Positions 10,916 to 20,139 of a stretch of 64,000 nt of DNA are shown in pieces. How positions within the stretch are numbered: the first letter of the stretch is position 1; every line of letters starts with the position of its first letter. The stretch comes from Mesostigma viride (Eukaryota > Streptophyta > Mesostigmatophyceae > Mesostigmatales > Mesostigmataceae). The position numbers and the translations under genes are program-made. The DNA is taken from NCBI GenBank assembly GCA_009746045.1, contig RPFO01000764.1, positions 343,501-407,500 on the forward strand, in the 5' to 3' direction. The notes under the pieces were generated by a model. It saw nothing but the letters and a program-made list of their open reading frames with translations. It was not told the DNA's origin and did not search any database.

Positions 10916-11188
10916 GTGCTCCCATCGGGGAGTCACGGAGCATTAACCCCGATGGGTGGATGGATGGGTGCAAACAGTCCTACCGGTCTAATCTATCTAT
11001 ATAGTCAGCTACCTACTACCACTATCTAACAGCATGACTACCACGTCTATCTAAACAGCATCACGCTGCCCTAGGGGAGCTGTCTGGCATGCCTCCCGTG
11101 GGTTTGCACACGCGGGCGCTTCCCCACAGGGGGGGGCTCGTTGTCCTCTATGACCTGGGCCCACTTGGCCTTGTCCATAATCTTCTTC
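10912..11188 (-). mobile_element. LINE 3' end with a short CCAT repeat; sister of the 17-kb copy
   Basis: The reverse complement matches 17430-18910. It carries the ORF2 end and 3' UTR with ACTGTTTGCACCCATCCATC, then only about four CATC units, then GGGGTTAATGCTCCGTGACT and a hairpin CTCCCCGATGGGAG before the tail. The copy at 17.7 kb holds about 288 units at the same point. Confidence 0.65.
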
Positions 11189-11535
11189 AAGCGGCTTGGG
11201 GGGACCGCCTACACGTTGGACGACGACTTGACCTTGACGCAGCAACAACGGCGACGGGAGTTATGGCCGACCTACCTCCAGCTTCGGCAGACGGCGGGGC
11301 AGAAGCCGGTCTACTGGAAGGGGGCGGACATCTACGTCGCCCACAAGCCCTGGCAGGCGACCCCTGCAACCAGCCACCCCAGCCACCCCAGCCTAGGGAA
11401 TATAGCAGTAGTGTAGACAGTAGAAAGCTTAGTGACGTGGCCATGTATGCCTACGTGATGGGCCCACACCCGCCCTTGCACTAGCCGTAGCAATGTCGAG
11501 TCATGCTTTGCCCATGCCAGTGAACAGCCATACGG

Positions 11536-11690
11536 CGTATAATACGCCGTATGGCGCGTATTATACGCCATACGCAAGATTTCCGTATGGAAATGGGGAA
11601 AAAAATACGCACTGCGTATTTTTTGCGTATTTTTTGCGTATTGCGTATTTTTTGCGTATTTTTTGCGTATTTTTTGCGTATGAACCGCGT
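11536..11690. repeat. Subterminal GCGTAT hairpins and GCGTATTTTTT tandem repeats
   Basis: GGCGTATAATACGC and GCGTATTATACGCC form a perfect inverted repeat around an 8-base loop (about 11536-11571). Several tandem copies of GCGTATTTTTT follow (about 11612-11682). Related GCGTATTATAC and CCGTATGG motifs lie at the other end (12765-12838). Such subterminal repeats are typical transposase-binding regions of hAT elements (inference). Confidence 0.6.
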
Positions 11691-12005
11691 TCGAAGTAGC
11701 TTCTGGCATCATTTTGGACGGCAGTGGAGCCGGAACTAGACTGTATCTAGGCGACCTGGAACTCCGCGACAAATAAACGACATGCAGGTGCCAAGCTGGC
11801 CGTGCATGTACGACTGTACGTGCATTGCTGCAGATTGCTGCGTGTCGGACTAGGGTAGACTAGGGTCTAGGAGACGAAGGACGAGGAAATTAGGTGACGA
11901 AGTTATGTTGTCTGCCAACAAGGGCGCGCATCTGGCACCTAACATTTAATCGTAGCACAATTGACATCCAGGCACCATGGCTAGCGACGGTGATGGTGTG
12001 GGTCT

Positions 12006-12305
12006 ATGGAACACGATGATGACTGGGCCGACGAGATGCAGGCCGTATTCGAGACTGTCTGGACACACATCGTGAAAGAACAGACTCTCAACAAGAAAGG
12101 GCAGCCGACAGGTAACTACAAGCTAAGTGACGTGCACACTTTTGGATGCAGAATTCTCGGGTTCTACCACCCGAGCAAGGCTAGCACCCGCCATATCATG
12201 GGCGCTACGTACGCGAAGGAGGCAAGAGTGAGCGAGTGCAAGAGGCCGCCGGAGGCATTACGTCGCAGGCTGCGGGGTATTTGGTGTGACTCGCGATGCA
12301 CATAA
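12006..12305 (+). CDS. Unrecognised 99-aa frame inside the hAT-like element
   Basis: An ATG-initiated frame of 99 codons begins MEHDDDWADEMQAVFETV and ends in a Cys/Arg-rich tail. The composition is acidic then basic and does not look like simple-sequence noise. I see no BED finger, hATC dimerisation motif or other transposase signature. It could be a transposase remnant, a captured exon, or chance. No neighbour supports a function. Confidence 0.25.
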   Translation: MEHDDDWADEMQAVFETVWTHIVKEQTLNKKGQPTGNYKLSDVHTFGCRILGFYHPSKASTRHIMGATYAKEARVSECKRPPEALRRRLRGIWCDSRCT

Positions 12306-13124
12306 ATGCCTTATTTAGCCATGCAGGCTGCTGCTAGCCAGCCACCGTACCATATGTGTTAATGGTTTAGGGAAGCTGGGTCGGGTTGCTGGCATGCATG
12401 GTATCCTGCACGCTAGCCACATTGTTGGCAGCCCGTATGGATTCTTGCTTCATGTAGATCAATATTGCATGGTGGCCTACCACGAGTAGGCAAGATGTCT
12501 GTTTCTGGCACGATGTTTTATTACTTTTGGCAAGTTGGCCGACTGACCGTGTGCTATTTACAGACATTATTAGTAACAACAGATGTACAATGCTTGTATT
12601 TGTAGGCATGCAGCGACGGCAACGGCAATATTATGTGATGATGTGTTAAATAAAGGCAAGTGGTGTTGCAAGAACACAAAAAAAACATGCCTGATTGGTC
12701 AGAATGTTGAAGAACCCCCTGAACCATGCAAAAAACAGCATTTTCAAGAGTCCCCGTATGATTTGCGTATTATACCCCGTATGGCGTATTATACACCATA
12801 CCCATGGGCCCCGTATGGTTGCGTATTGCGTATGGCTGTACACTGGCCCATGCAGGGAGTTACTCCCTGCTGAGAGGCCATGTGTACCCTAGCTATAGCC
12901 TAGCCACATACCTTCCACCCCATATGTCATGTAGGCCTTCTAGGCCCTCTCCTCAAGCCCCCCCTGGGTGCCTGTGCTTGTTTAGGAGGCATGAACCATC
13001 ATGGAGGTGCAGGTGCACCCAGTGCACCCAGAGCAGGTGATAGTTGTACATCCTACACCTGCAGGTTGTAGCCCTGATTGTATTACAAACCCATAGATGC
13101 CCCTTTCTCAGGGCTATGTGTTAC

Positions 13125-13645
13125 ATATTGAATTGAATTGAATTGTAACATAACTCCGTTGGGAGTATATGTAGCACATAGCCCTTGAGAGGGGGCATAT
13201 GGCCTATCATACATCCTAAGCTACTTCCTGCAAGGGTGGGGATGTAAAGGACCCTTGCTCTAGGTGCACCAGGGCACTTGCATCCCCATGATCTTCAAGC
13301 TATGCCCAGCGAAGGGGGAGCCTGTCATGGGGGGGAAGATCAGCAGAGCTATACAAAAAGGCTAGGGCATGGCGTCTCAGCAGAGAGTTACTCCCTGCAT
13401 GGGCACAACATAGCTAAATAAAGCTAGGCATCATCTGGAGTGTGGCACATCATAGGCACACATGTACATGATTAAATAAAGCGTGTGGCTTAGCTAGGAT
13501 AGTGCCTCTAGGAGGCGTACATGTACATGGCCACGGTCTATCTATTCTACACTACTACTGCTGTATTCCCCTAAGCTGGGGCGTCTGGAGTCGTTGGGGC
13601 CGCGGGGGTCGCCTGCCAGGGCTTGTGGCCGACGTAGATGGCCGC
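13125..13645 (-). mobile_element. ORF1-only element copy (3' part), tail-to-tail with the plus-strand copy
   Basis: On the minus strand, ORF1 C-terminal sequence (about 13640-13560, matching 11330-11400 and 2885-2960) runs into the 3' UTR and ends in the hairpin ACTCCCAACGGAGT and tail (CAATT)n at about 13130-13145. That tail is shared with the plus-strand copy that ends at the same place. Confidence 0.6.
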
Positions 13646-13740
13646 CGTGTTACATATGCTCCCCACGGAGCTATGATTTTAATTAATTAATTAATAATCT
13701 TCTTCCAAATCACGGAGAGGCCTAGGCCCCCCATGTCCGT
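13646..13740. mobile_element. LINE termini: hairpin plus (TTAA)n, abutting another LINE end
   Basis: ATGCTCCCCACGGAGC (about 13658-13673) forms a 5-bp stem and is followed by a (TTAA)n tail (13679-13695). Immediately after comes a minus-strand piece (AATCTTCTTCCAAATCACGG) matching the ORF2 end at 17440-17480. A 34-kb element ends identically at 34855-34910. Confidence 0.55.
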
Positions 13741-13879
13741 GTAGTTAGTTAGTTACGTGGTTAGTTAGTTGGATCCCATGCCGCACCGAGTCGCGAAAAT
13801 AAAAAACACCAGGAAAAGTTGCGAAAGGTCCCCTCTCACCTCTTTGGTCCATGATTGGCTAATAAAAAATATACCCATT

Positions 13880-13960
13880 TCCCCGAAAAAAAAAGTCGCG
13901 AAAGGTACCAAAGGTCCCGAGTTCGATTCCCGCCACGTATCCCACGCCGCTCAGCGGTCG
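13880..13960 (+). other. tRNA B-box-like sequence, possible SINE relic
   Basis: GAGTTCGATTCCCGCC at about 13919-13934 fits the RNA polymerase III B box (GTTCGATTCC). I find no convincing A box 30-60 bp upstream and no cloverleaf, so this is not a tRNA gene. A tRNA-derived SINE fragment is possible. Confidence 0.25.
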
Positions 13961-14264
13961 CGTGGAAAAACCGAAAGAGGTGGCTACCTGGCTGGCGGGC
14001 GAAAACCAGCCTAGACAGGGGCACAGGGCCTAGAAACCAGTCATGACTCATGCCGATGATGCCATCAGTGAACACCTCTGATGCAGGCACCCTAGCTCTA
14101 GCTTATTTTAGCACATTCATCCCGTCATGTCCGAGAGTAGGCAATGTCCGAGAATAGATGTCTCACTTAATAATCGTTTTTTAATATACAGTTGATACAA
14201 AGTCAAGCAAAGTCTATTTGATTCAATCTGGTTTGCTGCTCCCCCGGATACAAGCAATTGTATA

Positions 14265-14790
14265 TTAATTAATTAATGAATTAATAGACACGTGACTGCG
14301 TCACGTGAGCATAAGTCCTCAGTGGGAGGGGAACATGGGATGGAATGGATGGTAATCATGGTATAAGCTATCTAGGTCCTAGTTACAGGGGTGTGGGCAC
14401 CGCGGCCCGGGCCGGCCCGAATCGCTATGAATGCCATACTTGGTCACACGCGGAGCCCCCACAGGCTTGGGGGTGGTCTCCTTCATCACTACTTGCCATC
14501 TATCCTTGCGCACCATCTGCCTCCATATTACAGACAAACCAGGAGGCTGCCCGGGGGTGAGCCCGTCACGTCTAGTGTAGCACATGTCCATGCCGAGTCT
14601 ATCACGAAAAGTCCACGGGTGGCGGCCCTGCCGCGCGCGGCCGGGGGCACGCCAGGTTAGGACATATATTGCCCAGGCTGGGCGGGCTTGGTGCCAGCTA
14701 GTCTATCTGAGGTATCTACCTGATCTGTGCGGGCCAGGTGCCCGGCTAGGCCCAGGCGCCTGTGCCTAATAATGTGGGAAACATAGGGCA
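14265..14790 (-). mobile_element. LINE 3' end with perfect CACGTGAC palindrome and TTAA tail (copy 2)
   Basis: Second copy of the repeat at 4688-5214. The minus strand reads LSVIWRQMVRKDRWQVVMKE and TTPKPVGAPRV, then a 3' UTR, then the perfect inverted repeat CACGTGACGCAGTCACGTG (14290-14308) and an interrupted (TTAA)n tail. Confidence 0.65.
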
Positions 14791-14884
14791 AATCAGCGTA
14801 CAAACAAATCCTCATTACTAATGTGCAAACCCAAGGGGATGAATAAAATAAAATAATTAAAAAAAAACATTTTTTTTTTTTTTA

Positions 14885-14955
14885 ATTTGACCTTGATGCG
14901 CAGCATCTTGGTGATGGCGCCGTCGAGTCGTTGCTCCAGCTCCTGCATCAGTGCA
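14885..14955 (-). pseudogene. LINE reverse transcriptase sliver
   Basis: The reverse complement reads QELEQRLDGAITKMLRIKVK, the conserved segment seen also at 460-510 (QLDGTVTRMLR) and 17100-17140 (KLDGAVTNMLR). Only about 70 bp remain. Confidence 0.5.
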
Positions 14956-15299
14956 ATTGTATATGCGTCTTACTTAATGCGAGACATGCCACTACACTTT
15001 TTCCTTAGTTGTTGGACATCTATCATTATTATGAGACCATGATCAGGGCTCCAAGGCCCGAAATCTGGAAGATCTGGATCATGTAGAAGCTTGAGCTGTT
15101 ATTTTGATCCGCGTTGACTTGTTTAGGATGATGGTGATGGACCATGAATGGGGTAATCGGAAATGCGCAGCCGGCTGTGTAGATTATGACAACTGGCTTA
15201 AGGTTCAGAGCGAGATCGATCGCCTAGACGGTCCGGCAGCTACAAACAATATCGCATGAACAGCTAGTGCAATTATTTCTAGCTGCTAGCTAGGAGCGT

Positions 15300-15660
15300 C
15301 CATGCAGTCGTAAGCATGCGAACACTCTTCATAGATGTGGGTCTGCCGGGGAATTATCACCCGGCCGGATAAGCAGATGTCCTTCGTCACTGAGATTATT
15401 TTGTACTCCTTACCATACTATTCCTGGCCTTTTCATCCACAACGGGGTCAGCCCCCTTCGTGTCTGCCGCAGTCCTTCCTCCATGCAGGTCAAGATTCCT
15501 ACAGACAACCACACGGCTTCCGCGGTCTTCAAGCCTCAGTCCTCTTAGGTGACTACTCTAGTTCTTACTGGACTTTGGACCGCCATGCGTCCAGGAATAG
15601 TCGTCTGATAACACAAGGAATCAGTCGGACCGGTTGGTCTATAGCGTAATACGGCCGGAG
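15300..15660 (+). repeat. LINE-like scrap shared with 32640-33100
   Basis: The stretch around TTGGACCGCCATGCG and TCCTTCCTCCATGCAGGT resembles 33000-33100 and the ORF2 fragment near 10650. No frame is kept. Confidence 0.35.
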
Positions 15661-15804
15661 GTTACCATCGATATACATCACAATCTTTACATTAGCCACA
15701 CCACGCTTGCGAAACTCCAGGAAAGATTGTGCACAGTACAACCTAGCGCAGTTGCAAATATAATGTCATGATGCCAAGGACGTTTAGTTAATATTTATTA
15801 ATGA

Positions 15805-16150
15805 GACATTAACAGCGCAGGCTGGAAATCTGGAGAGTCGACCATGGTAGCTCAAACCAGCCTGCTGTTATCTTATCAATGAGACAACCATGCAGCGCAA
15901 TGCCAGAAAAGCGGAGAATCCTGACCATGCTATAGCTCAAGCCTGCTGTTGTCCTATCCGTATTTGTCGATTTGTTTAGGATTGGGGAAATGAATGGAGG
16001 TGGAGATGTATTGATGTAGTTGGTTATGCATAAATATATACTAGTTGTCTCACTTCATATACTATATAGACCATAATTACGGCAGGCTCGAGCTACCATG
16101 GTCCGGATTCTCCCGATTTTTGGCCTGCGCTGGTTGTCTCCTTGATATAC
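15805..16150. repeat. MITE-like inverted repeat element (about 340 bp)
   Basis: The left arm begins GAGACATTAACAGCGCAGGC and includes GACCATGGTAGCTC. The right arm, reverse complemented, begins GAGACAACCAGCGCAGGCC and includes GGACCATGGTAGCTCGAGCC. A third, degenerate arm-like copy lies in the middle (15883-15955). No clear target duplication and no coding capacity. Related GTTGTCTC ends occur at 20043 and 59720. Confidence 0.5.
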
Positions 16151-16525
16151 TATAGACCAATTTAGAAATGGCCGAGTGCCGACCAAGGACAACTTACCCT
16201 GGTGGCACTGGTTCCAACAAAAAAATTTCCCCATGTGGGAGGCTACACGCAGTAATTATATTTTGATGACGCCTTATTTTTCGATCAGCAATCCATGTGG
16301 GCACGTTCAACGTTGAAAGTGAATTAAGGTGGGCAGGTTGCATAAGCAAGCCCTTCCCAGCTTGCCCTAGTGCTGGGCATGAATGTAGTCCATGCAAGCA
16401 ACATCCATCAATTCTTTAGACCTGTACGTTAGTGTGCCCCATTTCTATTGGTGTGCACTCAGTGCGCCTGATTGGGCGCATGCAGGACCCGCTGCCTGCC
16501 GCTCGGGCCAACCGTCTCACCACTT
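16151..16525. other. Intergenic; no gene seen
   Basis: AT-rich sequence between the MITE-like element and the TGAAA array. No feature recognised. Confidence 0.4.
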
Positions 16526-16850
16526 AATGAAATGAAATGAAATGAAATGAAATGAAATGAAATGAAATGAAATGACCAGAAATTAATGAAATGAAATGAA
16601 ATGAAATGAAATGAAATGAAATGAAATGAAATGAAATGAAATGAAATGAAATGAAATGAAATGAAATGAAATGAAATGAAATGAAATGAAATGAAATGAT
16701 AACATGACTCCCTTGGGAGATCATGTAGCACATACTCCCTTCCTGGATGGACGGGGGTGGGCGAAGCCGCGGAACCGAACTAAGCTAACTCTAAGCTAAT
16801 CTAGTCTAGAAAACCCTAACTATACCCTACTCTTTCTCAGCTAGCTTGAC
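16526..16850 (-). mobile_element. LINE 3' end with expanded (TTTCA)n tail
   Basis: On the minus strand a 3' UTR (16850-16740) matching 10757-10860 leads to the hairpin CATGATCTCCCAAGGGAGTCATG (about 16722-16700). Then comes a pentanucleotide tail, TGAAA on the plus strand, from 16697 to 16526 with one interruption near 16575-16585. The tail is about 34 units long; sister copies have two to four units. Confidence 0.65.
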
Positions 16851-18940
16851 AGCTCTCGAGTCCTGCATGTATCGGGACCGTGTCATTGAAGCTGCTGCAT
16901 GGGCAGCCTCCTCGCCATGCAGCTGCGAGGCTGATGTGGACTGGTCACCGCATCTCCCTTGCCTGGCACGCGTTACGCCAATATCGGGCCCTGTGGCGCA
17001 AGCCCCTGAGCAAGATCGAGAAACAGGACCTGTTCAAGGTCCTCGTCCTTCCTGTTCTTACGTATGGGGCCGAGACGTGGACCCTCACAGCCGACCTGGC
17101 CCGAAAGCTGGACGGCGCGGTCACCAACATGCTGCGATCCACTTTCAGAGTAGGATATGCTGCTCAAGTGCTCATGTTCGCAACGAGGACCTGTTGTACC
17201 TCGGCATGCCATATATCACCAGCACCATTAAGCAGCGGCGCCTGCAGCTAGTAGCTAGGGCACTTAGCTCGCACCAACCAGGTAGACACCTCACGTGGCG
17301 CCCCCCCGCGGGACTGCGACCAGCTCAGCCTGGCCGGCACCTCCTTACGTGGCCGGGCGGGGCCCCGTGATGCTAGACGCCGCAAGGCCCGCACCTTCAA
17401 GGAGCAGGCTGCTAGCTATTATAGTAGAGGACATGGGGGGCCTATAGGCCTCTCCGTGATTTGGAAAAAGATTATGGACAAGGCCAAGTGGGCCCCTTGG
17501 CCCACACACAGGTCATAGAGGACAACGAGCCCCCTCCCGTGGGGAAGCGCCCGCGTGTGCAAACATGCATACGGGAAGCACGCCGGCCAGACAGGTCCGG
17601 CCTCTAGGGTAGAGTTGATGTTGATAGATTTTGTAGATAGATGTTGTAGATAGCTGAACATTGTAGATAGATTAGACCGGTATGTATAGGACTGTTTGCA
17701 CCCATCCATCCATCCATCCATCCATCCATCCATCCATCCATCCATCCATCCATCCATCCATCCATCCATCCATCCATCCATCCATCCATCCATCCATCCA
17801 TCCATCCATCCATCCATCCATCCATCCATCCATCCATCCATCCATCCATCCATCCATCCATCCATCCATCCATCCATCCATCCATCCATCCATCCATCCA
17901 TCCATCCATCCATCCATCCATCCATCCATCCATCCATCCATCCATCCATCCATCCATCCATCCATCCATCCATCCATCCATCCATCCATCCATCCATCCA
18001 TCCATCCATCCATCCATCCATCCATCCATCCATCCATCCATCCATCCATCCATCCATCCATCCATCCATCCATCCATCCATCCATCCATCCATCCATCCA
18101 TCCATCCATCCATCCATCCATCCATCCATCCATCCATCCATCCATCCATCCATCCATCCATCCATCCATCCATCCATCCATCCATCCATCCATCCATCCA
18201 TCCATCCATCCATCCATCCATCCATCCATCCATCCATCCATCCATCCATCCATCCATCCATCCATCCATCCATCCATCCATCCATCCATCCATCCATCCA
18301 TCCATCCATCCATCCATCCATCCATCCATCCATCCATCCATCCATCCATCCATCCATCCATCCATCCATCCATCCATCCATCCATCCATCCATCCATCCA
18401 TCCATCCATCCATCCATCCATCCATCCATCCATCCATCCATCCATCCATCCATCCATCCATCCATCCATCCATCCATCCATCCATCCATCCATCCATCCA
18501 TCCATCCATCCATCCATCCATCCATCCATCCATCCATCCATCCATCCATCCATCCATCCATCCATCCATCCATCCATCCATCCATCCATCCATCCATCCA
18601 TCCATCCATCCATCCATCCATCCATCCATCCATCCATCCATCCATCCATCCATCCATCCATCCATCCATCCATCCATCCATCCATCCATCCATCCATCCA
18701 TCCATCCATCCATCCATCCATCCATCCATCCATCCATCCATCCATCCATCCATCCATCCATCCATCCATCCATCCATCCATCCATCCATCCATCCATCCA
18801 TCCATCCATCCATCCATCCATCCATCCATCCATCCATCCATCCATCCATCCATCGGGGTTAATTAATGCAATAATGCTCCGTGACTCCCCAACGGGAGCA
18901 CGAGTCTAATTAATTAATTAATTAATTAATTAATTAACTA
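16850..18940 (+). mobile_element. LINE (3' half) with a giant CCAT array in its 3' UTR
   Basis: A degenerate ORF2 (about 16940-17480) shows SLAWHALRQYRALWRKPLSK, LPVLTYGAETWTLTADLARK and LDGAVTNMLRSTF, then the C-terminal [12 protein letters not shown] (about 17459-17494). A 3' UTR with GTATAGGACTGTTTGCACC leads into the CCAT array (17702-18854). The element ends with GGGGTTAATTAATGC, a hairpin (GCTCCGTGACTCCCCAACGGGAGC) and a (TTAA)n tail to 18938. Frameshifts make ORF2 non-functional. Confidence 0.7.
17702..18854. repeat. Uninterrupted (CCAT)n array, about 288 units
   Basis: 1,153 bp of pure tetranucleotide with no interruption seen. It is open in several frames (IHPS and MDGW repeats); these are not genes. 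The same point in the sister element at about 10948-10965 holds about four units. Confidence 0.95.
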
Positions 18941-19205
18941 CTCAGCAAAGCGCCCCTTCCTCTCGGGGGGAGGGGGCTTGCCCACAGGGGCTGGCGTGTG
19001 AGCCTGGACAATGCTCTGCCACCTCTGCTTGTTCTGCATAGCAGTCCAAGCAAGAGAGAGGGAGTGAATGCGGTGTTCAAACTGAGCTGGGACCACTAGG
19101 TCGGCCAGCAACATATCTGTGAGTAGTTCATGGCAGGTTTACCCAGCTTTATAGGAATGTCCTTGGGGCCAGGCCAGGTCAGGATCTCACTTAATATAGT
19201 CGGTG
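18941..19205 (-). pseudogene. LINE ORF2 C-terminal fragment
   Basis: The reverse complement keeps a readable end of ORF2: LLADLVVPAQFEHRI, SLSLAWTAMQNKQRW and VQAHTPAPVGKPPPP, ending FAE and TAG next to a TTAA tract. It is the best kept example in the window of the ORF2 C-terminus that the other fragments share. Confidence 0.6.
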
Positions 19206-20035
19206 AAAAAATGGCTTTGTATTTCAAATTTCAGAAAGTCGCGCAAAGCTATGCAAATTGGAAGGTCGCGAGTCTGTGGAACATGCAGGAAAAGCCACCG
19301 ATAAGGAAGCAGGAATGCGACAAAGCGCTCTGTCGGATAACATGCATTTAGCACCATGCAGCTGGCGTTGGGCGTTTCTAGTAAGTTTAAGTAAGTGGGT
19401 GAACATGCACTGAAGGCATGCCACGGATCGGTGCCCGATGAGGTAATTTTCTACGCGCGGATACTTCACCTGCGAAGGCAAGTGGCGCGGCGTACTCACT
19501 CTCCCAGGCCGCTCTGGAGTCGCAGATAGCAACTCCGCGCGTCATCCGGGACGTTTCTAGACTGGTTGTGCATTGGTGGTACTGCACGCTGGTATTCTCA
19601 GAATCCGGCGTGCCGGAATTCCTGGTCAGGGAATTAGCGGATCTTTTGCATCTCATGTTAAACATGCAATAAGGCGCGGGAAGCCGGGGACGCGACGTCG
19701 CAATTAAATGGCTCCGAGGCGATTTGGCGCCGCGTCCGTCGTGGCGTTGTAGTTGCTTTGCACCGTTGGATCTGCGTCTACAGTGTTAGTGGGTTGGTTC
19801 AAAACCTGGTCGATGGGATTTGACGGAAAAGCCAAGTAAATGTGCCATGCAAGTGTATGCAAGTGACGTTTTTTCAATAAGTCGGTGCAGATATTAGAAG
19901 TAGCCAACTTGAATTGAATTGAGTTGAATTGAGTTGAGTTGAATTAAATTGAATTGAATTGAATTGAATTGAATTGAATTGAATTGAATTGAATTGAATT
20001 GAATTAGGTCTCGCGTGCTAGTCGGTGAAAAAATC
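19206..20035. repeat. Repeat relic related to 56.8-57.0 kb, then a (GAATT)n array
   Basis: 19690-19840 shares ATTTGGCGCCGCGTC, GTTGGATCTGC and GGTCGATG-GATTT segments, in the same order, with 56890-57000, the inside of the inverted-repeat element. A GAATT/GAGTT pentanucleotide array follows at about 19910-20006. No gene seen. Confidence 0.5.
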
Positions 20036-20139
20036 AATCAATAGTTGTCTCACTTCTTAGTATCAAACCAGGCGGTTCGCCGCCGTTGGCAGTCACAGTT
20101 CGCCGCCTGCAAATGTACATTAGTGTTTCAAGTGAACAC

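Larger units (their letters stand above)
11518..12845. mobile_element. hAT-like DNA transposon (1,328 bp) with 8-bp target duplication
   Basis: The ends are CAGTGAACAGCCATACG (left) and, in reverse complement, CAGTGTACAGCCATACG (right): 16 of 17 bases match. The element is flanked by GCCCATGC on both sides (11510-11517 and 12846-12853), an 8-bp duplication as expected for hAT elements. The empty site survives at 34508-34515 as GCCAATGC in another copy of the host element. Subterminal GCGTAT/ATACGC repeats fill both ends. Inside lies a 99-codon frame (12006-12305, plus) of unknown nature. No transposase domain is recognisable, so the element is probably non-autonomous. Confidence 0.75.
11189..13145 (+). 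mobile_element. ORF1-only element (5'-truncated) split by a hAT-like insertion
   Basis: The left half (11189-11517) begins within ORF1 (TLDDDLTLTQQQRRRELWP, then QKPVYWKGADIYVAHKPW) and runs into the 3' UTR. The right half (12846-13130) continues that 3' UTR and ends in GGGCTATGTGTTACATATTG with a (TTGAA)n tail. The uninterrupted order is visible at 34200-34870. The break lies exactly at the hAT-like insertion 11518-12845. Confidence 0.7.

Noticed and set aside
13836-14090. Minus-strand 84-codon frame with GGNRTRDL
   Set aside because: This string is the usual translation of a tRNA B-box-like sequence, seen in many SINE-derived false proteins; not a gene.
17419-18866. Frames of about 390-476 codons encoding only MDGW or IHPS repeats
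   Set aside because: They are translations of the CCAT array on both strands; no non-repetitive protein is attached.
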